Shown in pieces: positions 16,432 through 23,787 of a stretch of DNA of 28,999 bases. How positions within the stretch are numbered: position 1 is the first letter of the stretch; every line of letters begins with the position of its first letter. The stretch is from positions 1 through 28,999 of the forward strand of contig JAZTWV010000004.1 in the NCBI GenBank assembly GCA_045636145.1, read 5' to 3'. Below the pieces are notes generated by a model. The model ran no database searches. It was not told the DNA's origin and saw only the letters and a list, made by a program, of their open reading frames with translations. The position numbers and the translations under genes were made by a program. Origin of the DNA: Flemingiibacterium sp045636145. GTDB taxonomy: Bacteria > Bacillota > Clostridia > Oscillospirales > CAG-272.

Positions 16432-16459
16432 AAAAAGCACTGTGAGAACAGTGCTTTTT
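16432..16459. terminator. Terminator of the tRNA operon
   Basis: A stem of 12 bases (AAAAAGCACTGT and its complement) with loop GAGA ends in TTTTT. The A-run on the other side lets it also end the convergent YitT transcript. Confidence 0.92.
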
Positions 16460-16465
16460 GTTTTC

Positions 16466-17365
16466 TCACCGCACTCTTCCCTTGCGTCTTGGAATCATGT
16501 TTCCTGCCGCTCGGTTTGCAAATCCTCTGCCGCTCACCTCGGATGCATCAGCAATTATTACAAACGAGTTCCCGTCGCACTCCGCGGCAAGCTGCTTCAG
16601 TAAAAATATCTGTCGCCTTGCCACAACGCACATGAGCACACGCTTAGGCTTACCCGTGTATCCTCCAACAGCTTCAAGCACAGTCACACCGCGGTCAAGC
16701 TTCTCGAATATCAGCTTTGTCAGCTCCTCGGCTTTGTCTGTGACTACAAACGCCTGTCCGGCACGCTGTGAGCCTGAAATCATCATATCAAGAACTTTTC
16801 CGGCAGACCATGTGCATATAATTGAATAGAACAGTCCGTCAAGGCTTCTTGTAAAAAATGCCGCGCCAAGAATTATCACAAGATCGCAGAGCATTATAAT
16901 ACTTCCCGTGGAAATGCCGCGCCATTTTAGTTTTACAAGGCATGCGACAAGATCCGTGCCGCCCGTTGTATATCCGCGCGAAATAAGTGCGCCCGTACCG
17001 GCTCCCATACAGGCACCGCCGAGAATAGCGCAAATAAGAGGGTCAACCTCCGGGACAGGAAAAAACATAAACAAATCCACTGACAGGGACGTTGCCGCAA
17101 GCCCAATAATCGTGCGGCCAAGAAAATGCTTCCCGAAAAAGTACGTGTTTGCGATTATAAGAGGAATATTAAGAATAATAATGGTAAGTCCCACGGGTGT
17201 GCCGAAAAACATATTCAGCACAGTGGAAATGCCTGTCATTCCTCCAAGGACTATGCCGGCAGGAAGCAAAAACATATTCATTGACATGGAAAACAGTACA
17301 GCACCTAACAGCACCACACTGATTTCACCCACAATACTCGTATTACTCTTATGTTTTTTGGTCAT
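16466..17365 (-). CDS. YitT family membrane protein (DUF161 + DUF2179)
   Basis: The 299-residue protein has about five or six hydrophobic segments between residues 10 and 195 with glycine-rich loops typical of YitT (PAGIVLGGMTGIS, GACMGAGTGALISRGYTTGGTDL), then a soluble C-terminal DUF2179 domain (about 210-290; QAFVVTDKAEEL, RGVTVLEAVGGYTGK). The transported substrate, if any, is unknown for the family. AAAGGAG precedes the ATG. Only 53 bases separate this start from that of the divergent phosphoesterase gene, so their promoters must overlap or lie within coding sequence. Confidence 0.92.
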   Translation of the reverse strand: MTKKHKSNTSIVGEISVVLLGAVLFSMSMNMFLLPAGIVLGGMTGISTVLNMFFGTPVGLTIIILNIPLIIANTYFFGKHFLGRTIIGLAATSLSVDLFMFFPVPEVDPLICAILGGACMGAGTGALISRGYTTGGTDLVACLVKLKWRGISTGSIIMLCDLVIILGAAFFTRSLDGLFYSIICTWSAGKVLDMMISGSQRAGQAFVVTDKAEELTKLIFEKLDRGVTVLEAVGGYTGKPKRVLMCVVARRQIFLLKQLAAECDGNSFVIIADASEVSGRGFANRAAGNMIPRRKGRVR

Positions 17366-17418
17366 GGCAAAAACTCCTTTACTTCCAATGCACCACTAAA
17401 TCTGCACGGAGGCACTCA

Positions 17419-18279
17419 ATGAAACCAATATATAAAAGGTTGACAGTAATTATCGCTTTAGTACTTGTAGTTCTTATTATTTACATAATGTGGGAAAACC
17501 AAACAATCACTGTGAGCAAATATCAAGTTTCATCAAAAAAGCTTCCCACAGAATTCGACGGATTTTGCATCGTGCAGGTATCCGATCTTCACTGTGCAGA
17601 ATTTGGCGAGGACAATAACCGACTTCTGTCGCTCATCAAAGATGAAAAACCGGACATAATCGTAATTACCGGCGATCTTTTTGATGCAAGGCGCGGAGAT
17701 AGAGAGATCGGAGCTTCTTTTGCATCCGAAACCGCAAAAATTGCCCCTACGTATTTTGTAACAGGAAATCATGAGTTTGCAAATGATGATTTTGATACAC
17801 TTGAACCGTTATTATCGGATGCAGGCGTTTTTGTACTGCGAAACAGCAGTATGCAGATATATCGCGGTGAAAATGCAATCACTATTCTTGGCATTGACGA
17901 TCCGCACATTATGAAAGAGGCTCTTATTGCCGAAGAAATCACCGGGGATGAAATTATAACAAACGAGCTGACAGCGGCACTTAAGGGTGTCAGCGGTTAT
18001 ACCGTGCTTCTCGCCCACCGTCCGGAGTATATAGACAAATATGCAGAGCACAGCGTAGATCTTGTGTTCAGCGGACACGCTCACGGCGGACAGTTCCGAT
18101 TCCCCTTGATCGGCGGTCTCTATGCCCCCGGCCAGGGAGTGTTCCCCAAATATACCGAGGGTGTCCACGAATACGATGATACCGTAATGGTAATAAGCCG
18201 CGGACTCGGAAGAAGCTCATTTCCGTTTCGCTTTGGGAATCCCCCGGAGCTTGTAGTGGTGACACTTGAGTGCGAATAA
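17419..18279 (+). CDS. Membrane-anchored metallophosphoesterase (YkuE-like)
   Basis: The 286-residue protein has one N-terminal membrane segment (about 8-25) and a calcineurin-like phosphoesterase domain. Metal ligands are visible as D56-x-H58 (SDLH), GD at 85-86 (TGDLFD), N117-H118 (TGNHE), a His in LLAHRPEY, and GHAHGGQ near residue 218. Relatives act on phospholipid or nucleotide-sugar phosphates at the membrane; the substrate here is not known. CACGGAGG precedes the ATG. The shikimate kinase gene follows after 17 bases, so they form an operon. Confidence 0.9.
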   Translation: MKPIYKRLTVIIALVLVVLIIYIMWENQTITVSKYQVSSKKLPTEFDGFCIVQVSDLHCAEFGEDNNRLLSLIKDEKPDIIVITGDLFDARRGDREIGASFASETAKIAPTYFVTGNHEFANDDFDTLEPLLSDAGVFVLRNSSMQIYRGENAITILGIDDPHIMKEALIAEEITGDEIITNELTAALKGVSGYTVLLAHRPEYIDKYAEHSVDLVFSGHAHGGQFRFPLIGGLYAPGQGVFPKYTEGVHEYDDTVMVISRGLGRSSFPFRFGNPPELVVVTLECE

Positions 18280-18296
18280 CACGGAGAAAGCGTAAA

Positions 18297-18809
18297 ATGA
18301 ACAAAAACATTATACTAATAGGCATGGCAGGCTGCGGAAAAAGCACTGTTGGCGTGCTTCTTGCCAAAACCGTCGGATACGAATTTATTGATACCGACCT
18401 TATTCTTCAAAAGCAGGAATCGAAGCTTCTTCAGGACATAATAAGCATAGACGGTCTTGATTATTTCAAGAAGGCAGAGGATACAGCACTTCTCTCGGTA
18501 GACACCACACGCTCCGTTATTGCCACAGGCGGAAGTGCCGTATACTGCGAGAGCGGAATGAAGCACCTTAAAAGAAACGGTGTCTGTGTATGGCTTAAGC
18601 TGCCGTACGAAGAAATTTTCAGACGTATAAGCAACATAGCAACCCGAGGAATCGCCATAGCACCGGGAAAAACCTTGGAAGACGTCTTTTATGAACGCGA
18701 GCCGCTTTACAAAAAATACGCTGACATCGTAGTAAACTGCCCCGGCGATCCGGAGGCTACTGTTGCACACATTGTAGATAAACTCCACTTAGCAAATCTG
18801 ATACCTTAA
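18297..18809 (+). CDS. aroK: Shikimate kinase
   Basis: The 170-residue enzyme phosphorylates shikimate at the 3-hydroxyl in the chorismate pathway, upstream of TyrA, which is also in this window. The P-loop GMAGCGKST is at residues 9-17, the shikimate-binding DTD motif at 32-34, and ATGGSAV further on, with a lid region carrying Arg and a late YEREPLYKKYAD segment. The start at 18297 follows CGGAGA at good spacing; an in-frame ATG at 18270 lies inside the upstream gene. The length is normal for the family. Confidence 0.93.
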   Translation: MNKNIILIGMAGCGKSTVGVLLAKTVGYEFIDTDLILQKQESKLLQDIISIDGLDYFKKAEDTALLSVDTTRSVIATGGSAVYCESGMKHLKRNGVCVWLKLPYEEIFRRISNIATRGIAIAPGKTLEDVFYEREPLYKKYADIVVNCPGDPEATVAHIVDKLHLANLIP

Positions 18810-18814
18810 ACGTA

Positions 18815-18850
18815 AAAAAGCGCATCTGCCGTCTGGCAGATGCGCTTTTT
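18815..18850 (+). terminator. Terminator of the phosphoesterase-aroK operon
   Basis: A perfect 16-base stem including A5/T5 flanks (core GCGCATCTGCC and complement) encloses the loop GTCT and ends in TTTTT. It can also stop the convergent small gene. Confidence 0.94.
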
Positions 18851-18875
18851 GCGGACTCATTCACCGCGTTATTAT

Positions 18876-19199
18876 TTAAGATATTGCCGCAAGCTTGGCG
18901 AGTTTTACAGGCTCATCCTTGTAGCCGAAAAGCGTTGCATAAAAGCTTGGCGAGATAAGTGTGATGCGGTATTTTCCGTTCTTCATACGGTCAACGCCCT
19001 CTACGTTATAGCGGACTCCGCCGCACATTATCTGCACATATGTAGTCTTATTGAACATACTTTTACTCAGCCGCAGTTTTCGTATCACCTCATCGGTGAG
19101 AATTATATTGTCGATATCAATACTCTCTGCACAGATTCTGTTCTTTCGCTTAGTCATCTCCGCGATGGTCAAAACATTATGCGGTACTTTGGTTTTCAT
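18876..19199 (-). CDS. Hypothetical protein, 107 residues
   Basis: I do not recognise this protein. It is basic and soluble, with no signal peptide or membrane segment. It looks like two parts: an N-terminal region with many Lys/Arg/Ile residues (about 1-50) and a C-terminal beta-like region (TTYVQIMCGGVRYNVEGVD, YRITLISPSFYATLFGYKD). GGAAAGG is 12 bases before the ATG. A perfect sigma-A promoter is 132 bases upstream and a terminator follows, so it is a well-formed single-gene unit. Confidence 0.75.
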   Translation of the reverse strand: MKTKVPHNVLTIAEMTKRKNRICAESIDIDNIILTDEVIRKLRLSKSMFNKTTYVQIMCGGVRYNVEGVDRMKNGKYRITLISPSFYATLFGYKDEPVKLAKLAAIS

Positions 19200-19330
19200 A
19201 CGCCATGTCTACCTTTCCATCATAAAATGCTGCACGCCGCCACATACGGCACACGACTTTTCTTGCAGTTCAAACGTCCTATGTATTTCATTGTCATGAA
19301 CTTTTATAAAATTAAAAATTCTCTTTAATT

Positions 19331-19359
19331 ATTATACCACGCTTTTTTTCGTTTGTCAA
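19331..19359 (-). promoter_or_regulatory. Consensus sigma-A promoter of the gene at 18876
   Basis: On the minus strand TTGACA and TATAAT are perfect with a 17-base spacer. Transcription would begin near 19324, leaving a leader of about 125 bases before the start codon at 19199. The leader contains GC-rich self-complementary stretches but no riboswitch that I recognise. Confidence 0.85.
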
Positions 19360-19446
19360 TAGCTAATATAAAAAATAGTGAATTTTAGATAAATATGTAT
19401 AATTTGCGCCACATTTCATAATATTTGCCGCCTGATAACATTATAT

Positions 19447-19517
19447 GAAGCTCGCCGCAGCTTTCTTCACAGATTTTGCAAATCGGCAGTACTGTGAAAA
19501 AAGCCGCGGCAAGCTTC
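19447..19517 (-). ncRNA. Long stem-loop in the DUF378 3' untranslated region
   Basis: Two 26-base arms (19447-19472 and 19492-19517) are complementary at 23 positions with a 19-base loop. The three other positions are G-U pairs if the RNA is read from the minus strand but A-C mismatches if read from the plus strand. The structure therefore belongs to minus-strand RNA. It begins four bases after the DUF378 stop codon. There is no T-run after it, so it is not a standard terminator; it may stabilise the mRNA or be a processed RNA. Confidence 0.7.
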
Positions 19518-19521
19518 AAAA

Positions 19522-19746
19522 CTAACGTCTCATTGCTGTATCGTCTTCGATGGCTGCGTCTGTCTCTCTGAAAAGAAGCGAAATGCACCATATGGCGGCA
19601 AGACCTACGAGTGTATATATTATGCGAGCTACAAGTGAGCCTTGTCCGCCGCATATCCATGCTACAAGGTCAAATTTAAAAATGCCTATACTGCCCCAAT
19701 TAAGTCCTCCGATAATCGCCAAAATAAGCGCTATCTTATCAATCAT
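19522..19746 (-). CDS. DUF378 small membrane protein
   Basis: This 74-residue protein has two hydrophobic segments (about 4-22 and 37-58) and the DUF378 signature GGLNWGSIGIFKFDLVAWI. It ends in a charged tail. Members are small inner-membrane proteins of unknown role. The start is placed at 19746 because AAAGGA lies nine bases upstream; the ATG at 19764 is inside that site's leader. Its 3' end is followed by the long stem-loop. Confidence 0.88.
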   Translation of the reverse strand: MIDKIALILAIIGGLNWGSIGIFKFDLVAWICGGQGSLVARIIYTLVGLAAIWCISLLFRETDAAIEDDTAMRR

Positions 19747-19851
19747 GGTTTTGATTCCTTTCATTCATACAATAAATTTTGTACACGCTTAGTTTTGCCT
19801 TTATATATTCTTCATATTCATCAGAAATGAATTTTTATTTTTATCAAAAAA

Positions 19852-19885
19852 TGCGACAAAATAATCATCCCCTGCGGTGTATAAT
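19852..19885 (+). promoter_or_regulatory. Putative Spo0A-dependent promoter of spoIIGA-sigE
   Basis: TGCGACAAAAT at 19852-19862 read on the minus strand is ATTTTGTCGCA, close to the Spo0A box (core TGTCGAA, six of seven). A TATAAT at 19880-19885 gives a start near 19892, so the box lies around -30 to -40, the position of a Spo0A box in the Bacillus spoIIG promoter. No good -35 hexamer is present, as expected for an activated promoter. Confidence 0.5.
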
Positions 19886-19903
19886 GGTTACACCGCATTT
19901 TTT
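19874..19903 (+). terminator. Terminator-like hairpin overlapping the spoIIGA promoter
   Basis: GCGGTGTA and TACACCGC form a perfect eight-base stem with a seven-base loop, followed by ATTTTTT. The TATAAT of the putative promoter lies in the stem and loop. RNA from upstream would form the hairpin; RNA started at this promoter would not contain its first arm. Confidence 0.55.
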
Positions 19904-19918
19904 GAGGGAGGTGCTTTA

Positions 19919-20785
19919 ATGGCTCACACAATATACGCTGATTCCCTGCTTGCGGTCAATTTTTCCATGGATTTTCTCGCACTTTACATATCGGCAAGAC
20001 TAATGAATATGCTAATCCGCCCATTAAGGCTTGCCGCCGGAGCCACAATCGGCTCCCTGTTTGCACTTGCGGTAATAATAGCGGAATACTGCATTCCACA
20101 CCAAATATTTACGGTTATTTTGATAACAGGAAGCATATTATGTGCGCTTATAATGTCAGCGTGTGCTTTCGGAGGTAAGATTGTGCGCACGGCTCTGACA
20201 TACGGTGCCGTAAATATCGGTCTTGGCGGAGTTATGACTGCGCTGTACAGCATCGTAGGCAGAGTCTCCGACGGGGTAGGTGCGGTGAATGCATCTGCCA
20301 ATCCCACATCATCGCCGCTTACTTTTATAATAATATCCCTGATGAGCGCAGGAGTAAGTCTGATGTACGGAAAATTCAAAAAACAGTCAGCCGACAGACA
20401 ACACATTTTGGCAGACATAAGTATATTCGGAAACAAATTTTCACTTACGCTGCTATGCGACACAGGTAATCTTCTCCGTGATCCCTTTGGCAACAAGCCT
20501 GTACTTGTAGTATCTGCAAAATCCTTAGAAAATAATATACCGCCCGAACTGATCGGTGCTGTATATAACATAGGCAATATTGTTACGTTGCCTGAGCCTG
20601 TAACAAAGCGTATCAGAATGATTCCGGCAGACAGCGTTACAGGCGGCGGAATGCTGATCGGCTTCGTGCCCGACTACATATGCATTGACGGGAGAACTGT
20701 TGATGCCCTAATAGCAATATCGGCACAAAATACAGACTACGGAGGCTGTGACGGCATAATTCCAAAGACGCTTATTTACATTTAG
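19919..20785 (+). CDS. spoIIGA: SpoIIGA, pro-sigma-E processing peptidase
   Basis: SpoIIGA sits in the sporulation septum and cleaves the N-terminal pro-sequence of sigma-E in the mother cell. The 288-residue protein has about five hydrophobic segments in residues 8-150, then a soluble aspartic-protease half. The catalytic motif DTGNLLRDPFGNKPV begins at D181, close to its place in Bacillus. A late GFVPDYI segment is also typical. The start at 19919 follows GGGAGG; the frame opens earlier but within the promoter hairpin. It is 21 bases upstream of sigE. Confidence 0.95.
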   Translation: MAHTIYADSLLAVNFSMDFLALYISARLMNMLIRPLRLAAGATIGSLFALAVIIAEYCIPHQIFTVILITGSILCALIMSACAFGGKIVRTALTYGAVNIGLGGVMTALYSIVGRVSDGVGAVNASANPTSSPLTFIIISLMSAGVSLMYGKFKKQSADRQHILADISIFGNKFSLTLLCDTGNLLRDPFGNKPVLVVSAKSLENNIPPELIGAVYNIGNIVTLPEPVTKRIRMIPADSVTGGGMLIGFVPDYICIDGRTVDALIAISAQNTDYGGCDGIIPKTLIYI

Positions 20786-20806
20786 AATGAAAGGATCGGT
20801 ATATGT

Positions 20807-21565
20807 ATGAAAGCAATACTCAGCAAAAAAGGCTTTATACACAAAATAATATCAAGAATTTTGGAACTGTTTGCCTCTATACGAAAAAAAAGATTTGATG
20901 GTATTCGCGGCATATACTACATAAACGGTGCCGCTTCCCTGCCACCGCCGCTGTCGGCATCTGAAGAGACATCTGCACTCATAAACCTTGAATCCGATTC
21001 CAACGATATCGCGGCAGATGCTCGCACAAAGCTCATTGAGCACAATTTAAGACTCGTCGTATACATAGCAAAAAAATTTGAAAATACGGGACTTGGGCTT
21101 GAAGATCTGATATCGATCGGCACAATCGGACTTATTAAAGCGATAAATACGTTCCGTGCTGACAAAAATATTAAGTTAGCAACATACGCATCGCGTTGTA
21201 TAGAGAATGAAATTCTGATGTACATCCGAAAATGGTCCGGAAAGCACGATATATCAATTGATGAGCCGCTTAGTGTAGATTGGGACGGCAATGAATTGCT
21301 TTTATCGGATGTTTTGGGAAGCGAGGAGGATGATGTTTCCCACGGGATCGAGATGATAGAAGAAAAAAGAACCATACGTGATGCACTGAACAAGCTTGAC
21401 GAGCGCGAGCAGACCATAATAACGCTTCGCTACGGTCTAAACGGTACACGAGAATTCACTCAAAAGGAAGTAGCGGACATGATGGGAATATCCCAATCAT
21501 ACATCTCCCGGCTTGAAAAAAAGATTCTCACAAGACTAGGCGAGGACCTAAAAAGCAAGGTTTAG
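20807..21565 (+). CDS. sigE: RNA polymerase sigma-E, sporulation (pro-form)
   Basis: This is the early mother-cell sigma factor. The 252-residue protein has an amphipathic pro-sequence, a YYINGAASLPPPLS junction at 37-50, region 2 (NLRLVVYIAKKFENTGLGLEDLISIGTIGLIKA), the -10 recognition segment LATYASRCIENEI, DEPLSVDWDGNELLLSDVLG, and region 4 with a helix-turn-helix (EVADMMGISQSYISRLEKK). The pro-sequence is about ten residues longer than in Bacillus subtilis. AAGGATC precedes the start. In Bacillus sigG follows; here tRNA-Pro and an integrated element follow instead. Confidence 0.97.
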   Translation: MKAILSKKGFIHKIISRILELFASIRKKRFDGIRGIYYINGAASLPPPLSASEETSALINLESDSNDIAADARTKLIEHNLRLVVYIAKKFENTGLGLEDLISIGTIGLIKAINTFRADKNIKLATYASRCIENEILMYIRKWSGKHDISIDEPLSVDWDGNELLLSDVLGSEEDDVSHGIEMIEEKRTIRDALNKLDEREQTIITLRYGLNGTREFTQKEVADMMGISQSYISRLEKKILTRLGEDLKSKV

Positions 21566-21722
21566 CAGCGGCGCTGTTTTAATTTAGGGTGTTTCGTAAA
21601 AATAATGCGATCAAGTGTCACTACAAATGCTCAAACAGTCATATTACGGAAATCGCGCGCAACATCCGCTTGAAAAATTGCCTTTTTTCAATGAAAAAAT
21701 CTAAAATTATCTTAAAAACCCC

Positions 21723-21751
21723 TTGACAAACAGAATCTGTTGTGATATAAT
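21723..21751 (+). promoter_or_regulatory. Consensus promoter of tRNA-Pro
   Basis: TTGACA and TATAAT are perfect with 17 bases between them. The predicted start is about 10 bases before the tRNA. The preceding 21566-21722 shows no gene. Confidence 0.9.
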
Positions 21752-21767
21752 ATTATCCGTTGGATAT

Positions 21768-21843
21768 CTGGGTGTGGCGCAGTTGGTAGCGCGCTACCTT
21801 GGGGTGGTAGAGGCCGCAAGTTCAAGTCTTGTCACTCAGACCA
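21768..21843 (+). tRNA. tRNA-Pro (anticodon GGG)
   Basis: The acceptor stem CTGGGTG (21768-21774) pairs with CACTCAG (21833-21839) with one G-U pair, followed by A and encoded CCA. The anticodon loop TTGGGGT gives GGG, which reads CCC and CCU. A phage-type integrase gene lies just downstream, so this tRNA is the likely target of the integrated element. Confidence 0.95.
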
Positions 21844-21845
21844 AC

Positions 21846-21874
21846 AAAAAGGGAGATGGTAAATCTCCCTTTTT
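21846..21874 (+). terminator. Terminator of tRNA-Pro
   Basis: The stem GGGAGAT with its complement, extended by A5/T5 flanks, has the loop GGTAA and ends in TTTTT, directly after the CCA. Confidence 0.9.
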
Positions 21875-21896
21875 GCTTTATGTTATAAGGATTTTT

Positions 21897-21921
21897 CCGC
21901 ACTCTCGGGTGCGGATTTTTT
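21897..21921 (+). terminator. Second terminator downstream of tRNA-Pro
   Basis: CCGCAC and GTGCGG form a stem with loop TCTCGG, followed by ATTTTTT. It reinforces transcriptional separation of the tRNA from the element. Confidence 0.75.
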
Positions 21922-21969
21922 GTTTATACGGGTTCTCAAAACCAGACAAATTTCGGTCAAATTTATGGC

Positions 21970-21995
21970 TTGGTACATAGTTTGGTACATAGTTT
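21970..21995 (+). repeat. Tandem 12-base repeat upstream of integrase
   Basis: TTGGTACATAGT occurs twice in direct succession, ending with TT. Such tandem short repeats next to a recombinase gene can be arm-type binding sites for the integrase N-terminal domain; this role is inferred. The 14-base version TTGGTACATAGTTT occurs once more at 15025-15038. Confidence 0.7.
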
Positions 21996-22045
21996 CAAAA
22001 TGCACTTTTCAAAAGATGGTAGACGCCATTCATCACAGATACCCG

Positions 22046-22072
22046 AAAACAGCCACTTTACGCTGTTTTTTT
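22046..22072 (+). terminator. Terminator-like hairpin in front of integrase
   Basis: AAAACAGC and GCTGTTTT form an eight-base stem with loop CACTTTAC and a run of seven T. It lies 45 bases before the integrase start and would stop read-through from the tRNA side. Confidence 0.65.
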
Positions 22073-22116
22073 GGTACAGAAATTACCGTTTAGGTAGAGA
22101 AAAGGAGCAAAATTTT

Positions 22117-23304
22117 ATGGCAAGCATCACACAAAAGTCAAACGGAACATATCTAATCCGCATTTCCTGCGGCACAGATGCCGCAGGAAAGCCCATCAGC
22201 AAGTCGAGGATATTCAAGCCCTCGAAGCCAAATCTGACCTATCAAAAGCTCAATCGAGAGATCGATGCATTTGTCAAGGCATTCGAGGAAGAAATTTCTC
22301 TTTACGGAGTTGACGGCAAGCCGGACAAGATTCGCTTCGCCGAATTCTGCAAAACATACTTGGATGTCAAAAAGAATTCTCTATCCCCAAATACCTTTCA
22401 GTTTTATGAGCGTATTATAACCGATACACTTGTTCCAATGTTCGGAACCTTATGGCTTAAGGACATCCGAACATACCACGTCCAGCAGTTTATTCATTAT
22501 CTTACCAACGACCGTCCACGCGGAGATGGCGAGGATGGCACTCTTTCCGCTGCAACCGTTAAACGTTATACTACTGTTCTCCGCTCTATTCTTACATTAG
22601 CATACAATATGGAGTATATCGAGGAAGATATCGGTTCTGCAAAGCGATTGATATTTCCCAAAATAGTAACCAAAGAAATAAATGTATATACGATTGATGA
22701 AGTAAATGAAATGCTGTCTGCCGCTAAAACCGAACCGCTTCATATACGCGCACTTATTGAGGTTGCTTTATTCACAGGTCTGCGGCGTGCTGAAATAGTC
22801 GGACTCAAGTGGAATGATATAGACTTCGATGAACGATGTCTTTCTGTAAGACGAAGCATATATAAGCTTAAATCCACCAAAGCCAATGAAAAAGATACTA
22901 AGAGCGACTATTCCAAGCGTATCATCGCAATTCCTGAACGATTATGCGAAACTCTCAAAGAATACCGTATCCACCAGGATAGACACGCATCATTTCTCGG
23001 AAGCGCGTGGAAGAATCTCGGATATATCTTTACCGAGGAAGACGGCTATGTGATGAATCCGCACACGCCTACGAAACAATTCTCAAATTTCCTCAAACGG
23101 CACGGTATCCGTCATCTGAAACTGCACGGACTTCGCCATACTTCGGCAACTATGCTTCTCGCAAGCGGATGCGACATAAAAACAGTTTCGGTCAGACTCG
23201 GACACGCGGATATTGAGACAACCAATATCTACGTTCACGCCCTTGAAAGCACGGACAGGCGCGCCGCTGATACATTCGATAAAATATGTTCAAACAAACA
23301 ATAG
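22117..23304 (+). CDS. Tyrosine recombinase / integrase
   Basis: The 395-residue protein integrates and excises the element by site-specific recombination. It has an arm-binding N-terminal domain (about 1-60), a core-binding SAM-like domain (about 72-175), and a C-terminal catalytic domain. The catalytic residues can be placed as R223 (GLRRAE), probably K262, H337-x-x-R340 (HGLRHT), H363 (LGHAD) and Y372 (TNIYVH). The layout resembles Tn916-type integrases. The start at 22117 follows AAAGGAG; the frame is open to 21970 but those residues run through the repeat and hairpin. No excisionase gene is visible next to it. Confidence 0.95.
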   Translation: MASITQKSNGTYLIRISCGTDAAGKPISKSRIFKPSKPNLTYQKLNREIDAFVKAFEEEISLYGVDGKPDKIRFAEFCKTYLDVKKNSLSPNTFQFYERIITDTLVPMFGTLWLKDIRTYHVQQFIHYLTNDRPRGDGEDGTLSAATVKRYTTVLRSILTLAYNMEYIEEDIGSAKRLIFPKIVTKEINVYTIDEVNEMLSAAKTEPLHIRALIEVALFTGLRRAEIVGLKWNDIDFDERCLSVRRSIYKLKSTKANEKDTKSDYSKRIIAIPERLCETLKEYRIHQDRHASFLGSAWKNLGYIFTEEDGYVMNPHTPTKQFSNFLKRHGIRHLKLHGLRHTSATMLLASGCDIKTVSVRLGHADIETTNIYVHALESTDRRAADTFDKICSNKQ

Positions 23305-23326
23305 CTTGTATACGGAGGAAAAAATT

Positions 23327-23401
23327 ATGAGTGAAGTAATATGTTTAATCAACTATACAGTTAAAACAGGAGGACTTAATGAGAAAAATATATACGTATA
23401 A
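23327..23401 (+). CDS. Possible 24-residue leader peptide
   Basis: A short reading frame (MSEVICLINYTVKTGG...) starts behind a strong GGAGG at 23315-23319 and ends 23 bases inside the toxin-like gene. The ribosome site of that gene (GGAGG, 23365 region) lies within it. It may couple or regulate translation of the next gene, or be the remnant of a lost antitoxin. It is not similar to anything I recognise. Confidence 0.4.
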   Translation: MSEVICLINYTVKTGGLNEKNIYV

Positions 23402-23780
23402 GGACGGTAACAAGTATCCCGTGGAGGAGTTTTTGAGGGGCATTGATGAAAAGCTCCGAAAGAAGCTTGAAATTCAGCTTGTATATATATGCGATGAACG
23501 TAACCCGTTTACAGAGCCATATGTCAAGCACTTCTCTATAGTCAAGTACCGTCAAATGTACGAAGTACGTGTAAAAGCTGCAGAAACGATGCTACGCATC
23601 ATCTTTTATGAGAAAGACGGTAATATTATTCTGCTCCATGCGTTTCGTAAACGTGACCGTAAGGATACTGAAAAAGCACTTGTTAATGCTTTTCGGATAC
23701 TTGATAGAATTATAGATGAAAACGGCAGCATCCCCGACGAATACATAAAGTTAATAGATCACGCTGCACTTATCAAATAG
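23379..23780 (+). CDS. HigB/RelE-like toxin (phage Gp49-like family)
   Basis: This 133-residue protein looks like the HigB-like family once called phage-derived Gp49-like, ribosome-dependent RNases of type II toxin-antitoxin systems. Typical features are VEEFLRGIDEKLRKKL near 15-30, the central strand pair YEVRVKAAETMLRIIFYEKDG (61-81) and ILLHAFRKRDRK (84-95) with the basic cluster. The C-terminus (96-133) is longer and more acidic than usual. A cognate antitoxin (HTH, HigA type) normally follows; here a terminator follows immediately. AGGAGGA precedes the ATG. Confidence 0.8.
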   Translation: MRKIYTYKDGNKYPVEEFLRGIDEKLRKKLEIQLVYICDERNPFTEPYVKHFSIVKYRQMYEVRVKAAETMLRIIFYEKDGNIILLHAFRKRDRKDTEKALVNAFRILDRIIDENGSIPDEYIKLIDHAALIK

Positions 23781-23787
23781 TCAACTT

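Noticed and set aside
19230..19310. 25-codon minus-strand frame in the leader of the gene at 18876
   Set aside because: No ribosome site precedes its ATG and the sequence shows no coding character.
21563..21583. Terminator after sigE (CAGC-GGC-GCTG then TTTT)
   Set aside because: The stem has only four firm pairs with a three-base loop, too weak to call.
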